64,000 nucleotides of DNA from Campylobacter fetus subsp. fetus. GTDB taxonomy: Bacteria; Campylobacterota; Campylobacteria; Campylobacterales; Campylobacteraceae. The stretch is from NCBI RefSeq assembly GCF_900475935.1, contig NZ_LS483431.1:248001-312000 (forward strand), given 5' to 3'. Of this stretch, positions 53,082 through 61,791 are shown in pieces. The notes beneath the pieces are model-generated. The model saw nothing but the letters and a program-made list of their open reading frames with translations, was not told where the DNA came from and searched no databases. Every line of letters begins with the position of its first letter. Position 1 is the first letter of the stretch. The translations under genes and the position numbers were made by a program.

Positions 53082-55409
53082 ATGGATGATATGCAAGAAA
53101 TACTTGAAGACTTTTTAGTCGAAGCTTTTGAGCTTATTGAACAGATTGATCACGATCTTGTAGAGCTTGAAGCAAACCCTGAGGATTTAGAGCTTTTAAA
53201 CAGAATTTTCCGTGTAGCTCATACGGTTAAAGGAAGTTCATCATTTTTAAATTTTGATATTTTAACAAAACTTACTCATCATATGGAAGATGTTTTAAAT
53301 AAAGCTCGCCACGGTGATTTGAAAATAACTCCTGATATAATGGATGTTGTTTTAGAATCTGTTGATATGATGAAAGCTCTTTTAAGAAGTATAAGAGATA
53401 ACGGTAGCGATACTAGCGCAGGAATAAGCATAGATGATATTTGTATTAGACTTACTGCTATAAGTGAAGGCGAAGCACCGCAATCTAGCCAACAAGAAAC
53501 AAATGATGCTCCAAAACAAGAGTCTAAAGAAGAAGCCAATACTAACGAGCCTAAAGAAGAAGAGCAAGTAGATGAATCGGCTAATGATGTTGATGTAAAT
53601 AGTTTAAGTGAAGCTGAAGTGGAAGCTGAGATAGAAAGGCTTCTAAAAGTTAGAAAAGCAGAAGATCAAGCCAGAAAAGAGCAGAGAAAAAATGAGCATC
53701 ATGAAGATCCAAAACCTGAACCTGCTCCAAGCAAACCGGCTGCTTCTGAGACAAAAAACGCTCCGGCTCAATCAAGCGGTTCAGCTATAGAGCAGACTAT
53801 TCGCGTTGAAGTAAAAAGACTTGACAATCTTATGAACCTCATAGGCGAGTTGGTTTTAGGCAAAAACAGACTTCTTAAAATTTATGATGACGTAGAAGAG
53901 AGATACGAGGGAGAGAAATTCCTAGAAGAGCTAAATCAGGTAGTTTCGGCTTTAAGTCTTGTTACGACTGATATTCAATTAGCTGTTATGAAAACAAGAA
54001 TGCTCCCTATAGCAAAAGTATTTAATAAATTTCCAAGAATGGTAAGAGATCTTAGCCGTGAGCTAGGTAAGCAAATAGATTTAGAAATTAGTGGTGAAGA
54101 AACTGAGCTTGATAAATCTATTGTTGAAGAGATAGGAGATCCTTTAGTTCATATTATCAGAAACTCTTGCGACCACGGAATCGAAGATCCAAAAGATAGA
54201 GCTCAAGCAGGAAAGCCAGAAAAAGGCGTTATCCAGTTAAAAGCTTATAACGAGGGCAATCACATTGTAGTTGAGATAGTAGATGATGGTAAGGGAATCG
54301 ATCCTTTATCAGTAAAAATGAAAGCTGTCGAGCGCGGTATCATCACAGATAGAGAAGCGGACGCAATGAGTGATAAAGAGGCATTTGCTTTAATATTTAA
54401 ACCTGGATTTTCACTTGCAAAACAAGTTACAAACGTAAGTGGTCGCGGTGTCGGAATGGATGTTGTAAAAACAAATATCGAAAAACTAAACGGTATAATT
54501 GATATAGATAGCGAGGTAGGTAAAGGTACTATTATGAAGCTCAAAATACCTTTAACTCTTGCTATTATCCAGTCTTTACTTGTAGGATCACAAGAAGAGT
54601 ATTACGCTATACCTTTGGCTAGCGTTAAAGAGACCGTTAGAGTTCCAGTGGATAATATCTACACCATAGAAGGTAAAAACGTTCTTAGACTAAGAGATGA
54701 AGTTTTAAGTCTCGTTAGACTTAGTGATCTGTTTGGTGTCAAACAGGTATTTGAAAGTGGTGATCAGACGTATGTGGTAGTTATAAACGTGGCTGAAAGC
54801 AAGCTCGGTATCATAGTAGATAATCTAATAGGACAAGAAGAGATCGTTATTAAATCTCTTGGTAACTATTTGCAAAATATACGAGGAATTGCCGGCGGAA
54901 CGATCAGAGGAGACGGAAAAGTTACTCTGATAGTTGATGTGGGAATGATTATGGATATGGCAAAAGAGCTTAAGATAGATATCAGAGCCAGTATAGAATC
55001 TAGCATCAAAGCCGTTTCAAAAGATAAACCAAGCGATTATAAGGTTTTAATTGTTGATGACTCGAAAATGGATAGAACAATTATGCAAAAATCACTTGAA
55101 CCTATAGGCGTAACGGTTATAGAAGCAACAAACGGTGTTGAGGCTCTAAATATAATAAAATCAGGCGATCATGTTATAGACGCTGTACTGATAGATATAG
55201 AGATGCCGCGAATGGATGGATATACTCTAGCTGGTGAGATTAGAAAGTATTCAAAATATAGGAATTTACCTCTTATCGCAGTTACGAGTAGAACTAGTAA
55301 AAGCGACCGTTTAAGAGGTGTTGAGGTTGGTATGACTGAGTATATAACAAAACCTTACTCTCCAGAGTACCTTGAAAATGTTGTTAGAAAAAACATTAAG
55401 CTCATGTAA
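53082..55409 (+). CDS. cheA: chemotaxis histidine kinase CheA with C-terminal receiver domain
   Basis: A 775-residue kinase. The domains in order are an HPt domain with the phosphorylated His47 (FRVAHTVKGSSSFLNF); a long acidic linker of about 130 residues (NEPKEEEQVDESANDVD) in place of a clear CheY-binding P2 domain; the dimerisation helix pair (MNLIGELVLGKNRLLKI); and the ATPase (HIIRNSCDHGIEDP, DDGKGIDP, GRGVGMDVVK). A CheW-like P5 and a receiver domain (VLIVDDSKMDRTIM, VLIDIEMPRMDGYTL) complete it. The fused receiver is the epsilonproteobacterial CheA-RR arrangement and may modulate kinase output. Confidence 0.97.
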   Translation: MDDMQEILEDFLVEAFELIEQIDHDLVELEANPEDLELLNRIFRVAHTVKGSSSFLNFDILTKLTHHMEDVLNKARHGDLKITPDIMDVVLESVDMMKALLRSIRDNGSDTSAGISIDDICIRLTAISEGEAPQSSQQETNDAPKQESKEEANTNEPKEEEQVDESANDVDVNSLSEAEVEAEIERLLKVRKAEDQARKEQRKNEHHEDPKPEPAPSKPAASETKNAPAQSSGSAIEQTIRVEVKRLDNLMNLIGELVLGKNRLLKIYDDVEERYEGEKFLEELNQVVSALSLVTTDIQLAVMKTRMLPIAKVFNKFPRMVRDLSRELGKQIDLEISGEETELDKSIVEEIGDPLVHIIRNSCDHGIEDPKDRAQAGKPEKGVIQLKAYNEGNHIVVEIVDDGKGIDPLSVKMKAVERGIITDREADAMSDKEAFALIFKPGFSLAKQVTNVSGRGVGMDVVKTNIEKLNGIIDIDSEVGKGTIMKLKIPLTLAIIQSLLVGSQEEYYAIPLASVKETVRVPVDNIYTIEGKNVLRLRDEVLSLVRLSDLFGVKQVFESGDQTYVVVINVAESKLGIIVDNLIGQEEIVIKSLGNYLQNIRGIAGGTIRGDGKVTLIVDVGMIMDMAKELKIDIRASIESSIKAVSKDKPSDYKVLIVDDSKMDRTIMQKSLEPIGVTVIEATNGVEALNIIKSGDHVIDAVLIDIEMPRMDGYTLAGEIRKYSKYRNLPLIAVTSRTSKSDRLRGVEVGMTEYITKPYSPEYLENVVRKNIKLM

Positions 55410-55418
55410 GGAAGTAAA

Positions 55419-55916
55419 ATGAACGATAAATTAGGTCAAGTTTTACAAAAACAGAAGCAACAAATATCTGAGCCTACTGCAAAAGACAGAGATGAAATAG
55501 AGCAGCTGGTTGGATTTATAGTTGGTGAAGAGGAATTTGCTATTCCGATTTTATATATCAAAGAGATTATAAAACCGATAGAATATACTAGAGTTCCTAG
55601 TGTTCCGGATTATGTTTTAGGTGTTTTTAATCTAAGAGGAAATGTTATACCTCTTATAGATTTAAGGATTAAATTCAATCTAAATCCATCTAAAATGACG
55701 GCAAATACTCGCTATATCGTTATGAAAGATGATGATAATATAGCAGGATTTGTTATCGACAGGCTTACTGAGGCTATTAGGATTAACAAAGATAGGATCG
55801 ATCAGCCACCTGAGACTTTAGCAAAAGATAAAGGCATGATTCAAGGAATCGGCAAAAGAGATAACAACATACTTACGATACTAAAAGTTGAAGCACTTTT
55901 AAAACGTGATTTTTAA
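55419..55916 (+). CDS. cheW: chemotaxis coupling protein CheW
   Basis: A 165-residue scaffold linking receptors to CheA. Hallmarks are VGFIVGEEEFAIPILYIKEI, RVPSVPDYVLGVFNLRGNVI and PLIDLRIKFNL, with the conserved NLRG turn. A charged N-terminal extension of about 25 residues (KQKQQISEPTAKDRDEIEQ) precedes the fold. It lies 9 nt after cheA behind AAGGAAG. Confidence 0.96.
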   Translation: MNDKLGQVLQKQKQQISEPTAKDRDEIEQLVGFIVGEEEFAIPILYIKEIIKPIEYTRVPSVPDYVLGVFNLRGNVIPLIDLRIKFNLNPSKMTANTRYIVMKDDDNIAGFVIDRLTEAIRINKDRIDQPPETLAKDKGMIQGIGKRDNNILTILKVEALLKRDF

Positions 55917-55924
55917 GGGTTGAT

Positions 55925-56548
55925 ATGATAAAACTTTGTGTTTTTGACTTTGACTCTACTTTAATGGATGGTGAGACTATCACCATCCTTTCAAGTGCTG
56001 TTGGAAAAGATAAAGAGGTTAGCGATATTACAAAAAGAGCTATGGCCGGAGAGCTTGATTTTTATGAAAGTCTAGTAAAAAGAGTAAAATTTATAGAAGG
56101 ATTAAAACTTCAAGATGCTATAAAAATAACTTCAAATTTACCGTTTATAGACGGTGCTGGCGAAATTATCTCATATTTAAAAGCAAAAGATATCAAAACT
56201 ATAGTATTTAGCGGCGGATTTCATATAGCAACTGATGCTGCTCAAGCTAAGCTTAAATTTGATATAAATTTTGCAAACGAACTTCATCATAAAAATAGTA
56301 TTTTAACAGGATCTGTCGGCGGAGAAATGATGTTTGGAGACTCAAAAGGAAAGATGCTTGCACGTCTAAAAAGTTTTTTAAATTTAAAAGATGATGAGAT
56401 AGTTTGCGTTGGAGATGGCGCAAATGATGTTTCTATGTTTAAAGAAGCAGGTATGGGCATAGCGTTTTGTGCAAATGAGATCTTGAAAAAAGCCGCAACT
56501 CATATAGTAGATACAAAAGATTTAAGAGAATTAAAACAAATTTTATAA
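55925..56548 (+). CDS. serB: phosphoserine phosphatase
   Basis: A 207-residue HAD-superfamily phosphatase completing serine synthesis. Motif I is CVFDFDSTLMDGETI with the nucleophile Asp8 and the acid Asp10, motif II is VFSGGFHIATD, and motif IV is VGDGANDVSMFKEAGMGIAF. There is no N-terminal ACT domain, so this is the short form. It is in the chemotaxis operon by position only, an order I recall for C. jejuni. Confidence 0.94.
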   Translation: MIKLCVFDFDSTLMDGETITILSSAVGKDKEVSDITKRAMAGELDFYESLVKRVKFIEGLKLQDAIKITSNLPFIDGAGEIISYLKAKDIKTIVFSGGFHIATDAAQAKLKFDINFANELHHKNSILTGSVGGEMMFGDSKGKMLARLKSFLNLKDDEIVCVGDGANDVSMFKEAGMGIAFCANEILKKAATHIVDTKDLRELKQIL

Positions 56549-56560
56549 GGTGGTTATATT

Positions 56561-57556
56561 ATGTATAGGGATATCAAATTTTCACTTTGGTGTGATTTTT
56601 TGGAGAGAGATTTTATAAATGGCGAGTTTTTAAATTTAATAGAAAATTCGGTTATAAACGGCGCTACGAGCAATCCGTCTATATTTAAATCTGCTATTTG
56701 TTCATCTTGTGCTTACGCACTTTTAAAAGATGAATACAAAAGAAAAAGACCAAAAGAGTTATACGAAATTTTAGCTACGACAGATATAAAAATGGCTGCA
56801 AATAAACTTCTAAAAAATTATGCAAATGATGATGACGGTTTTGTTAGCTTAGAAGTCGATCCAAATTTATATGATGATAGCGAAGGCACTTATAAAGAGG
56901 GAAAAAGACTATTTAATATTATCAAAATGCCAAACGTAATGATAAAAGTCCCTGCCACTGATAGCGGATATGAAGCTATGAGTGATCTTATGAAAAAGGG
57001 AATTAACGTAAATGCTACTCTTGTATTTTCGATCTCTCAAGTAAAAGAGTGCTTAGAAGCTTTTAGTGAAGGAAGCAGAGCTTATGCTAAAAGGTTTCCA
57101 GGAACTCCGCTTCCAAAAGGCGTTATTAGTATCTTTGTGAGTCGTTTTGATAGGCTGCTTGATAAGAGTCTTAAAAACGCCGGACTAGAGACTTCTAAGT
57201 TTGGAATTTACAATGCTACAAAAGCTTATAAAATAATAGAACAACAAGATAATAAAAATATAAGAGCTTTATTTGCCAGTACCGGAGTAAAAGGTGATGA
57301 GTTGCCGGCGGACTACTATATAAAAGAGCTTTTATATAAAAATAGTATAAATACCGCTCCTCTTAACACTATAAAAGAGTTTATCAAAGATATGAGTGAG
57401 CCAAAATCTCCGCTTGAATGCAGCATTATAGACGAGTACTTTGATAGGACTAAGAAGGCTGATATAAACTATGAAAAAAGTTGTAAAATACTTTTAGAAG
57501 ATGGTTTAAAAGCATTTTGTGAGGCGTTTGACGATATTTTAACAAGCTTAAAATAA
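56561..57556 (+). CDS. tal: transaldolase
   Basis: A 331-residue TIM-barrel transaldolase of the non-oxidative pentose phosphate pathway. SLWCDFLERDFING and INGATSNPSIFKSAI near the N-terminus, VSLEVDPNLYDD, PNVMIKVPATDSGYEAM with the Schiff-base lysine, and GINVNATLVFS follow the long-form (TalB/Tal) pattern. In an organism without a complete glycolytic sugar intake it mainly supplies pentoses and erythrose-4-phosphate. Confidence 0.93.
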   Translation: MYRDIKFSLWCDFLERDFINGEFLNLIENSVINGATSNPSIFKSAICSSCAYALLKDEYKRKRPKELYEILATTDIKMAANKLLKNYANDDDGFVSLEVDPNLYDDSEGTYKEGKRLFNIIKMPNVMIKVPATDSGYEAMSDLMKKGINVNATLVFSISQVKECLEAFSEGSRAYAKRFPGTPLPKGVISIFVSRFDRLLDKSLKNAGLETSKFGIYNATKAYKIIEQQDNKNIRALFASTGVKGDELPADYYIKELLYKNSINTAPLNTIKEFIKDMSEPKSPLECSIIDEYFDRTKKADINYEKSCKILLEDGLKAFCEAFDDILTSLK

Positions 57557-57562
57557 AGTAAA

Positions 57563-58759
57563 ATGATGACTTATGACGTAAATATCGATCAGCTTGACTT
57601 TAAGCTAAGAGACGAGTTAAATACATATTTATTAGAGCTTATAAACTCTTCAGGAAGTGACCTACACGTAAAGGCTGAAGGTATCATAAGAAAACGCGTA
57701 AAAGGTGAGATAGTTCCTATATCCAATAGACGCGTTTTAAGCTCAAAAGAGGCGATTACCCTTGCAAAAGAGCTTTTAAGAGGTAGATTTAATGAGCTGG
57801 TTGAGAAAAAAAGCGTGGATTTTACCTATAAATTTAATGATGATTATAGATTCCGTGTAAATACATTTTTTCAGATGGATGGCGTAAGTTTTGTGTTTCG
57901 TACTATTCCTACAAAACTTCCTACATTTTATGAGTTAGGGCTTCCAAATGCGGTTGAGCATATGTGTAAAGAGATTTATAGAGGTATAATTCTAGTAACA
58001 GGACCTACTGGAAGCGGTAAAACTACAACTCTTGCTAGTATGATAAATTACATAAATAAAAATAGAAAATCACATATCATAACTATAGAAGATCCTATAG
58101 AGTTCGTGTATAAAGATGAAAATTGTATTATCAACCAAAGAAGTATCGGTCAAGATACTACAAATTTTGCAGATGCTCTTAGAGGTGCTTTGAGAGAGGA
58201 TCCAGATATTATATTGGTCGGAGAGATGAGAGATCTTGAAACTATAGAAATAGCTATGCACGCAGCTGAAACCGGACACCTTGTTTTATCTACTTTGCAT
58301 ACTGTAGATGCTAAAGATACCATCGGTAGAATAATTAGTATGTTTCCCGGAAATGAACAAAATCGTATAAAATTAAGTTTAGCTTCTGTATTAAAAGGTA
58401 TTATTAGTCAAAGGCTTTGTAAAAGAGCCGATGGAAGCGGTAGGGTGGCTGCTCTTGAGATAATGCTTGCAACTCCTAGAATAAAAAATTTAATTTTGGA
58501 AAACAGAGCATCTGATATGATATATGACGCCATAGCAGAAAGTTCTGCAAATAGCGGTATGCAGACGTTTGATACGCATTTGTTGAAACTTTTTATAGAC
58601 GGTATAATCACAAAAGAAGAAGCTTTAGAAATTTCAAGTAGAAGAAATGATCTAGAAATTCGTATAAAAGCTGCTGAACTTGAATCTAGTTTTAAAGCAA
58701 CGCAAAACAAAGATAGTAGAACAATCGACGATTTGATAGCGTTGAAAGATATCGGCTAA
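57563..58759 (+). CDS. PilT/GspE-superfamily retraction-type ATPase
   Basis: A 398-residue hexameric secretion/retraction ATPase of the PilT type. An N-terminal PAS-like domain (SSGSDLHVKAEGIIRKR) precedes Walker A ([16 protein letters not shown], about residue 146), the Asp box (ITIEDPIEFVYK), Walker B (LREDPDIILVGEMRDLET), the His box (HAAETGHLVLSTLHTVDA) and RIKNLILENRASDM, the counterpart of the AIRNLIRE motif needed for pilus retraction. No pilin, secretin or assembly genes are nearby. ATG 57563 and 57566 are equivalent starts. Confidence 0.85.
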   Translation: MMTYDVNIDQLDFKLRDELNTYLLELINSSGSDLHVKAEGIIRKRVKGEIVPISNRRVLSSKEAITLAKELLRGRFNELVEKKSVDFTYKFNDDYRFRVNTFFQMDGVSFVFRTIPTKLPTFYELGLPNAVEHMCKEIYRGIILVTGPTGSGKTTTLASMINYINKNRKSHIITIEDPIEFVYKDENCIINQRSIGQDTTNFADALRGALREDPDIILVGEMRDLETIEIAMHAAETGHLVLSTLHTVDAKDTIGRIISMFPGNEQNRIKLSLASVLKGIISQRLCKRADGSGRVAALEIMLATPRIKNLILENRASDMIYDAIAESSANSGMQTFDTHLLKLFIDGIITKEEALEISSRRNDLEIRIKAAELESSFKATQNKDSRTIDDLIALKDIG

Positions 58760-58782
58760 GCTTAAATTTAACAGTTTCTAGG

Positions 58783-58788
58783 TATAAT
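58783..58788 (+). promoter_or_regulatory. putative -10 element for rplY-pth
   Basis: TATAAT preceded by GG, 37 nt before the rplY ATG, with AAGGAAA as ribosome site. Confidence 0.5.
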
Positions 58789-58819
58789 CGCCAACTATTT
58801 TATTTCATAAGGAAACATA

Positions 58820-59356
58820 ATGTTAGAAGGTATCGTTAGAGAGAGTATTGACAAGAGAAGTACAAAAGCTCTTAGGAAAGATGGTTATCTAATCGCTAAC
58901 ATTTACGCAAAAGGTGTTGAAAATATTAACGCTGCATTTAAAGTAAATGATTTTATAAAAGCTGTAAAAGTCAAGAGCGATCTGAAATTCCAAGTTAGCG
59001 TAGGCGGAAAAACCTATGATGTCGTAGTTGTTGATTATCAAAAACACCCAGTAACAAGCGCATTAAAGCACGTTGATTTAAAAGTCGTGCTTGATGATGA
59101 AGTATCAAAATATATGATTCCTGTTAAACCTTTTGGAACACCTATCGGTTTTAAAAACAAAGGCGTTTTACTTCAATCTAAAAAACGTTTGGCCGTAAAA
59201 TGCAAAGGTAAAGATTTGATAAATAGTTTCGATGTTGATGTAAGCGGACTTGACGTAGATGATACTATACTTGTACGTGATATAAAAACAGTTCCGGGCG
59301 TTCGTATCTTAGATGCCGATCGCGTTGCTGTACTAGGCGTAATTAAAGCTAAATAA
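58820..59356 (+). CDS. rplY: 50S ribosomal protein L25/general stress protein Ctc
   Basis: A 178-residue two-domain L25 (TL5/Ctc type) that binds 5S rRNA. The N-terminal domain shows [20 protein letters not shown] and [20 protein letters not shown]; the C-terminal beta domain shows [20 protein letters not shown] and [18 protein letters not shown]. The last base of its TAA is the first base of the pth ATG, the common rplY-pth coupling. Confidence 0.95.
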   Translation: MLEGIVRESIDKRSTKALRKDGYLIANIYAKGVENINAAFKVNDFIKAVKVKSDLKFQVSVGGKTYDVVVVDYQKHPVTSALKHVDLKVVLDDEVSKYMIPVKPFGTPIGFKNKGVLLQSKKRLAVKCKGKDLINSFDVDVSGLDVDDTILVRDIKTVPGVRILDADRVAVLGVIKAK

Positions 59357-59901
59357 TGACTCTTGTAGCCGGACTTGGCAATATAGGCAAAGAGTATGAA
59401 AATACTCGCCATAATGTCGGTTTTATGTTGATAGACACTATGCTTAAAGACGGCGGATTTAACAGCGTAAGCTCCGGCAAATTTCAAGGCGAACTTTTTA
59501 AAAAGGGTTCGCTTCTTCTTCTTAAACCATCTACCTTTATGAATTTAAGCGGTAATTCTTTAAAAGCCGTTAATGACTTTTATAAGCCAGATAATATAAT
59601 CGTTATACACGATGATCTTGATCTTCCTTTTGGAACTGTGAGATTTAAACGCGGCGGAAGCAGCGGAGGGCACAATGGTATCAAATCCATAGATAATCTT
59701 ATAGGGAACGACTATGATCGTGTTCGTATCGGAATAGGACGTGGAAATAATAGTGTTATCAGTTATGTTTTAGGCGAATTTATCGATGATGAAAAAGATA
59801 GATTAAAAGATGTTTTAGCACATTGTAAAAATGCTGTTTTAGAGCTTATATCTTGCGGTGATATAACTCAAATTTCTTCAAAATTTACACTTAAAGCTTG
59901 A
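59356..59901 (+). CDS. pth: peptidyl-tRNA hydrolase
   Basis: A 181-residue esterase recycling prematurely released peptidyl-tRNA. Motifs are [20 protein letters not shown] with the catalytic His, [34 protein letters not shown] and [12 protein letters not shown]. The length is normal. It is coupled to rplY. Confidence 0.96.
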   Translation: MTLVAGLGNIGKEYENTRHNVGFMLIDTMLKDGGFNSVSSGKFQGELFKKGSLLLLKPSTFMNLSGNSLKAVNDFYKPDNIIVIHDDLDLPFGTVRFKRGGSSGGHNGIKSIDNLIGNDYDRVRIGIGRGNNSVISYVLGEFIDDEKDRLKDVLAHCKNAVLELISCGDITQISSKFTLKA

Positions 59902-59939
59902 TTTTAAATTTTCAAATTTATATTTTATCCAATTCTTGA

Positions 59940-59945
59940 TATAAT
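59940..59945 (+). promoter_or_regulatory. putative -10 element for nspC
   Basis: TATAAT 29 nt upstream of the preferred ATG at 59975. Confidence 0.4.
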
Positions 59946-59974
59946 TGTTTTTACATAAATATAAAGATGAGAAA

Positions 59975-61108
59975 ATGAAATTAAACGATATAAAAACCCC
60001 GGCTTATGTTTGCGAAGAAGCTGCTCTTGAAAATAATTTGAAAATTCTAAAAAATATTAGCGATGAAAGCGGCGCAAAGGTACTTTGCGCTTTAAAAGGT
60101 TTTGCATTTAGCGGTGCTATGGAGTTGGTTTCAAAGTATTTAAACGGAGCTACTTGTAGTGGTTTGCACGAAGCAAAGTATGCTAAATACCATGGATTTA
60201 AAGAGATCCATACCTACTCTCCGGCTTTTAGCGATGATGATATAGATGAAGTTTTAAGCATATCTCATCACGTGGTGTTTAACAGTTTTGCACAGTGGAA
60301 TAAATTTAGATCAAAATCTATAAAAAGCGGAAAAAGTATAGGTCTTAGAGTCAATCCAAACACATCGGCTAGCCCAACTGATATGTACAATCCTTGCGGA
60401 GAGTTTTCGAGGCTTGGCATCACTAAAGATAATTTTGATTTTTCAAATTTAGATGGTGTTGAGGGTTTGCATTTTCACGCACTTTGCGAAGAGAGCGCTA
60501 AAAGTTTAGAGTTTGTTTTAAAAGCATTTGAAGAGCAGTTTAGAACCATTATTCCAAAGATGAAATGGATAAATTTCGGCGGCGGTCACCACATCACAAA
60601 AAGCGGTTATGATATAAATTTACTTATAAATCTCATTAAGAGTTTTAAAGAAAAATATGGCACTCAGATTTTTATAGAGCCAGGAGAAGCCGTAGGTTGG
60701 CGATGCGGATTTCTTATTTCTAGCGTACTAGATATAGTAACAAACGGTGAAAAAACATGTATTATAGATGCGTCAGCTGAGTGCCATATGCCAGATACTA
60801 TTCTTATGCCTTATCGTCCTAGTATTCGCGGTGAAAATAAAAATGGTAAGTTTGCCTACCGTTTTGGCGGTGCGACTTGTCTTGCGGGAGATATCGTAGG
60901 AGCAGCCGCAGGTGAGCCGATTTTTAAATTTGACAATGAGATAAAAGTAGGTGACAAGGTTATTTTTGAAGATCAAATTCACTATACTATAGTTAAAAAT
61001 ACGACTTTTAACGGTGTTAAACTTCCAAATTTGGTTATGATGAATAAAAATGGAGATGTAAAAATTATTCGAGATTTTGGTTATGATGAGTATAGTCGTA
61101 GAAATTAA
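59975..61108 (+). CDS. nspC: carboxynorspermidine/carboxyspermidine decarboxylase
   Basis: A 377-residue PLP fold-type III decarboxylase that turns carboxyspermidine into spermidine. The PLP lysine is in AKVLCALKGFAFSGAMELVS. Further family marks are SGLHEAKYAKYHGFKEIHTY, LRVNPNTSASPTDMYNPCGE, VEGLHFHALCE, FIEPGEAVGWRCGFLIS and FEDQIHYTIVKNTTFNG. The start at 59975 matches the family N-terminus; a TTG at 59945 adds ten residues without a ribosome site. It works with the synthase encoded at 10.9 kb. Confidence 0.92.
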   Translation: MKLNDIKTPAYVCEEAALENNLKILKNISDESGAKVLCALKGFAFSGAMELVSKYLNGATCSGLHEAKYAKYHGFKEIHTYSPAFSDDDIDEVLSISHHVVFNSFAQWNKFRSKSIKSGKSIGLRVNPNTSASPTDMYNPCGEFSRLGITKDNFDFSNLDGVEGLHFHALCEESAKSLEFVLKAFEEQFRTIIPKMKWINFGGGHHITKSGYDINLLINLIKSFKEKYGTQIFIEPGEAVGWRCGFLISSVLDIVTNGEKTCIIDASAECHMPDTILMPYRPSIRGENKNGKFAYRFGGATCLAGDIVGAAAGEPIFKFDNEIKVGDKVIFEDQIHYTIVKNTTFNGVKLPNLVMMNKNGDVKIIRDFGYDEYSRRN

Positions 61109-61143
61109 ATTTGTTTGTTAAAACAATAATTCAATAAATTAGG

Positions 61144-61149
61144 TATAAT
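61144..61149 (+). promoter_or_regulatory. putative -10 element for yedF-selD
   Basis: TATAAT 42 nt before the preferred yedF ATG; a good AAGGAG lies between them. Confidence 0.45.
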
Positions 61150-61191
61150 TTATAAATTCAAGGTTTGAATACTACAAAGCAAGGAGAAATT

Positions 61192-61791
61192 ATGCAGATT
61201 GATTGTCGCGGACTTGAGTGCCCAAAGCCGATTATTAAAACTAAAGACGCTTTAAATGAGCTTAGTATCGGAGATAAGCTCGAAATAGTCGTAAATAGTC
61301 CTGCTTCATTGACAAACGTACAGAAGTTTTTAAGCGCAAACGGTTTAGAGTTTAATATCTCTCAAAATGGAAGTGAATATACCGTTACTGCTGTTAAGAG
61401 TTGCGATCTTACGGAAATAGATATTCAAAATTATAGTTGTGAAACGGATTTTAAAAAGCATAAGGTGTTATTTTTAAAATACGATAAAGTTGGCAGCGAT
61501 CCTATAGGAAAAGGACTTTTAACTAAATTTTTAAGTGCGATATCTGCTGTTCAAGCGAACAAAAGAGTGACTCATATTATCTGTGTTAATGAAGCTGTTC
61601 TTATGACTACAAATAGATCTCATCCTAGCTTTGCTGTATTAAAAGATCTTTCATCGCTTGGAATAAACGTGCTTAGTTGCGGCAGTTGTTTAGAAGCTTT
61701 TGGTCTTGTTGATAGACTTGGAGTGGGTCAGATCAGTAATGCTTTTGAAATAATGAGTTTAATGTTGGAAAATGAAACAGTTTATCTATAA
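61192..61791 (+). CDS. yedF: YedF-type selenium-metabolism protein (TusA-like plus DsrE-like)
   Basis: A 199-residue two-domain protein. Residues 1-70 form a TusA/SirA-like domain with the CPxP motif (DCRGLECPKPIIKTKDAL). The C-terminal half is DsrE-like (HKVLFLKYDKVGSDPIGKGL) and carries conserved cysteines in SLGINVLSCGSCLEAFGL. Proteins of this fusion type are typically encoded beside selD and are thought to handle or deliver selenium; biochemical proof is thin. The ATG at 61192 sits 8 nt after AAGGAG. Its 3' end overlaps the selD start by 20 nt. Confidence 0.88.
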   Translation: MQIDCRGLECPKPIIKTKDALNELSIGDKLEIVVNSPASLTNVQKFLSANGLEFNISQNGSEYTVTAVKSCDLTEIDIQNYSCETDFKKHKVLFLKYDKVGSDPIGKGLLTKFLSAISAVQANKRVTHIICVNEAVLMTTNRSHPSFAVLKDLSSLGINVLSCGSCLEAFGLVDRLGVGQISNAFEIMSLMLENETVYL

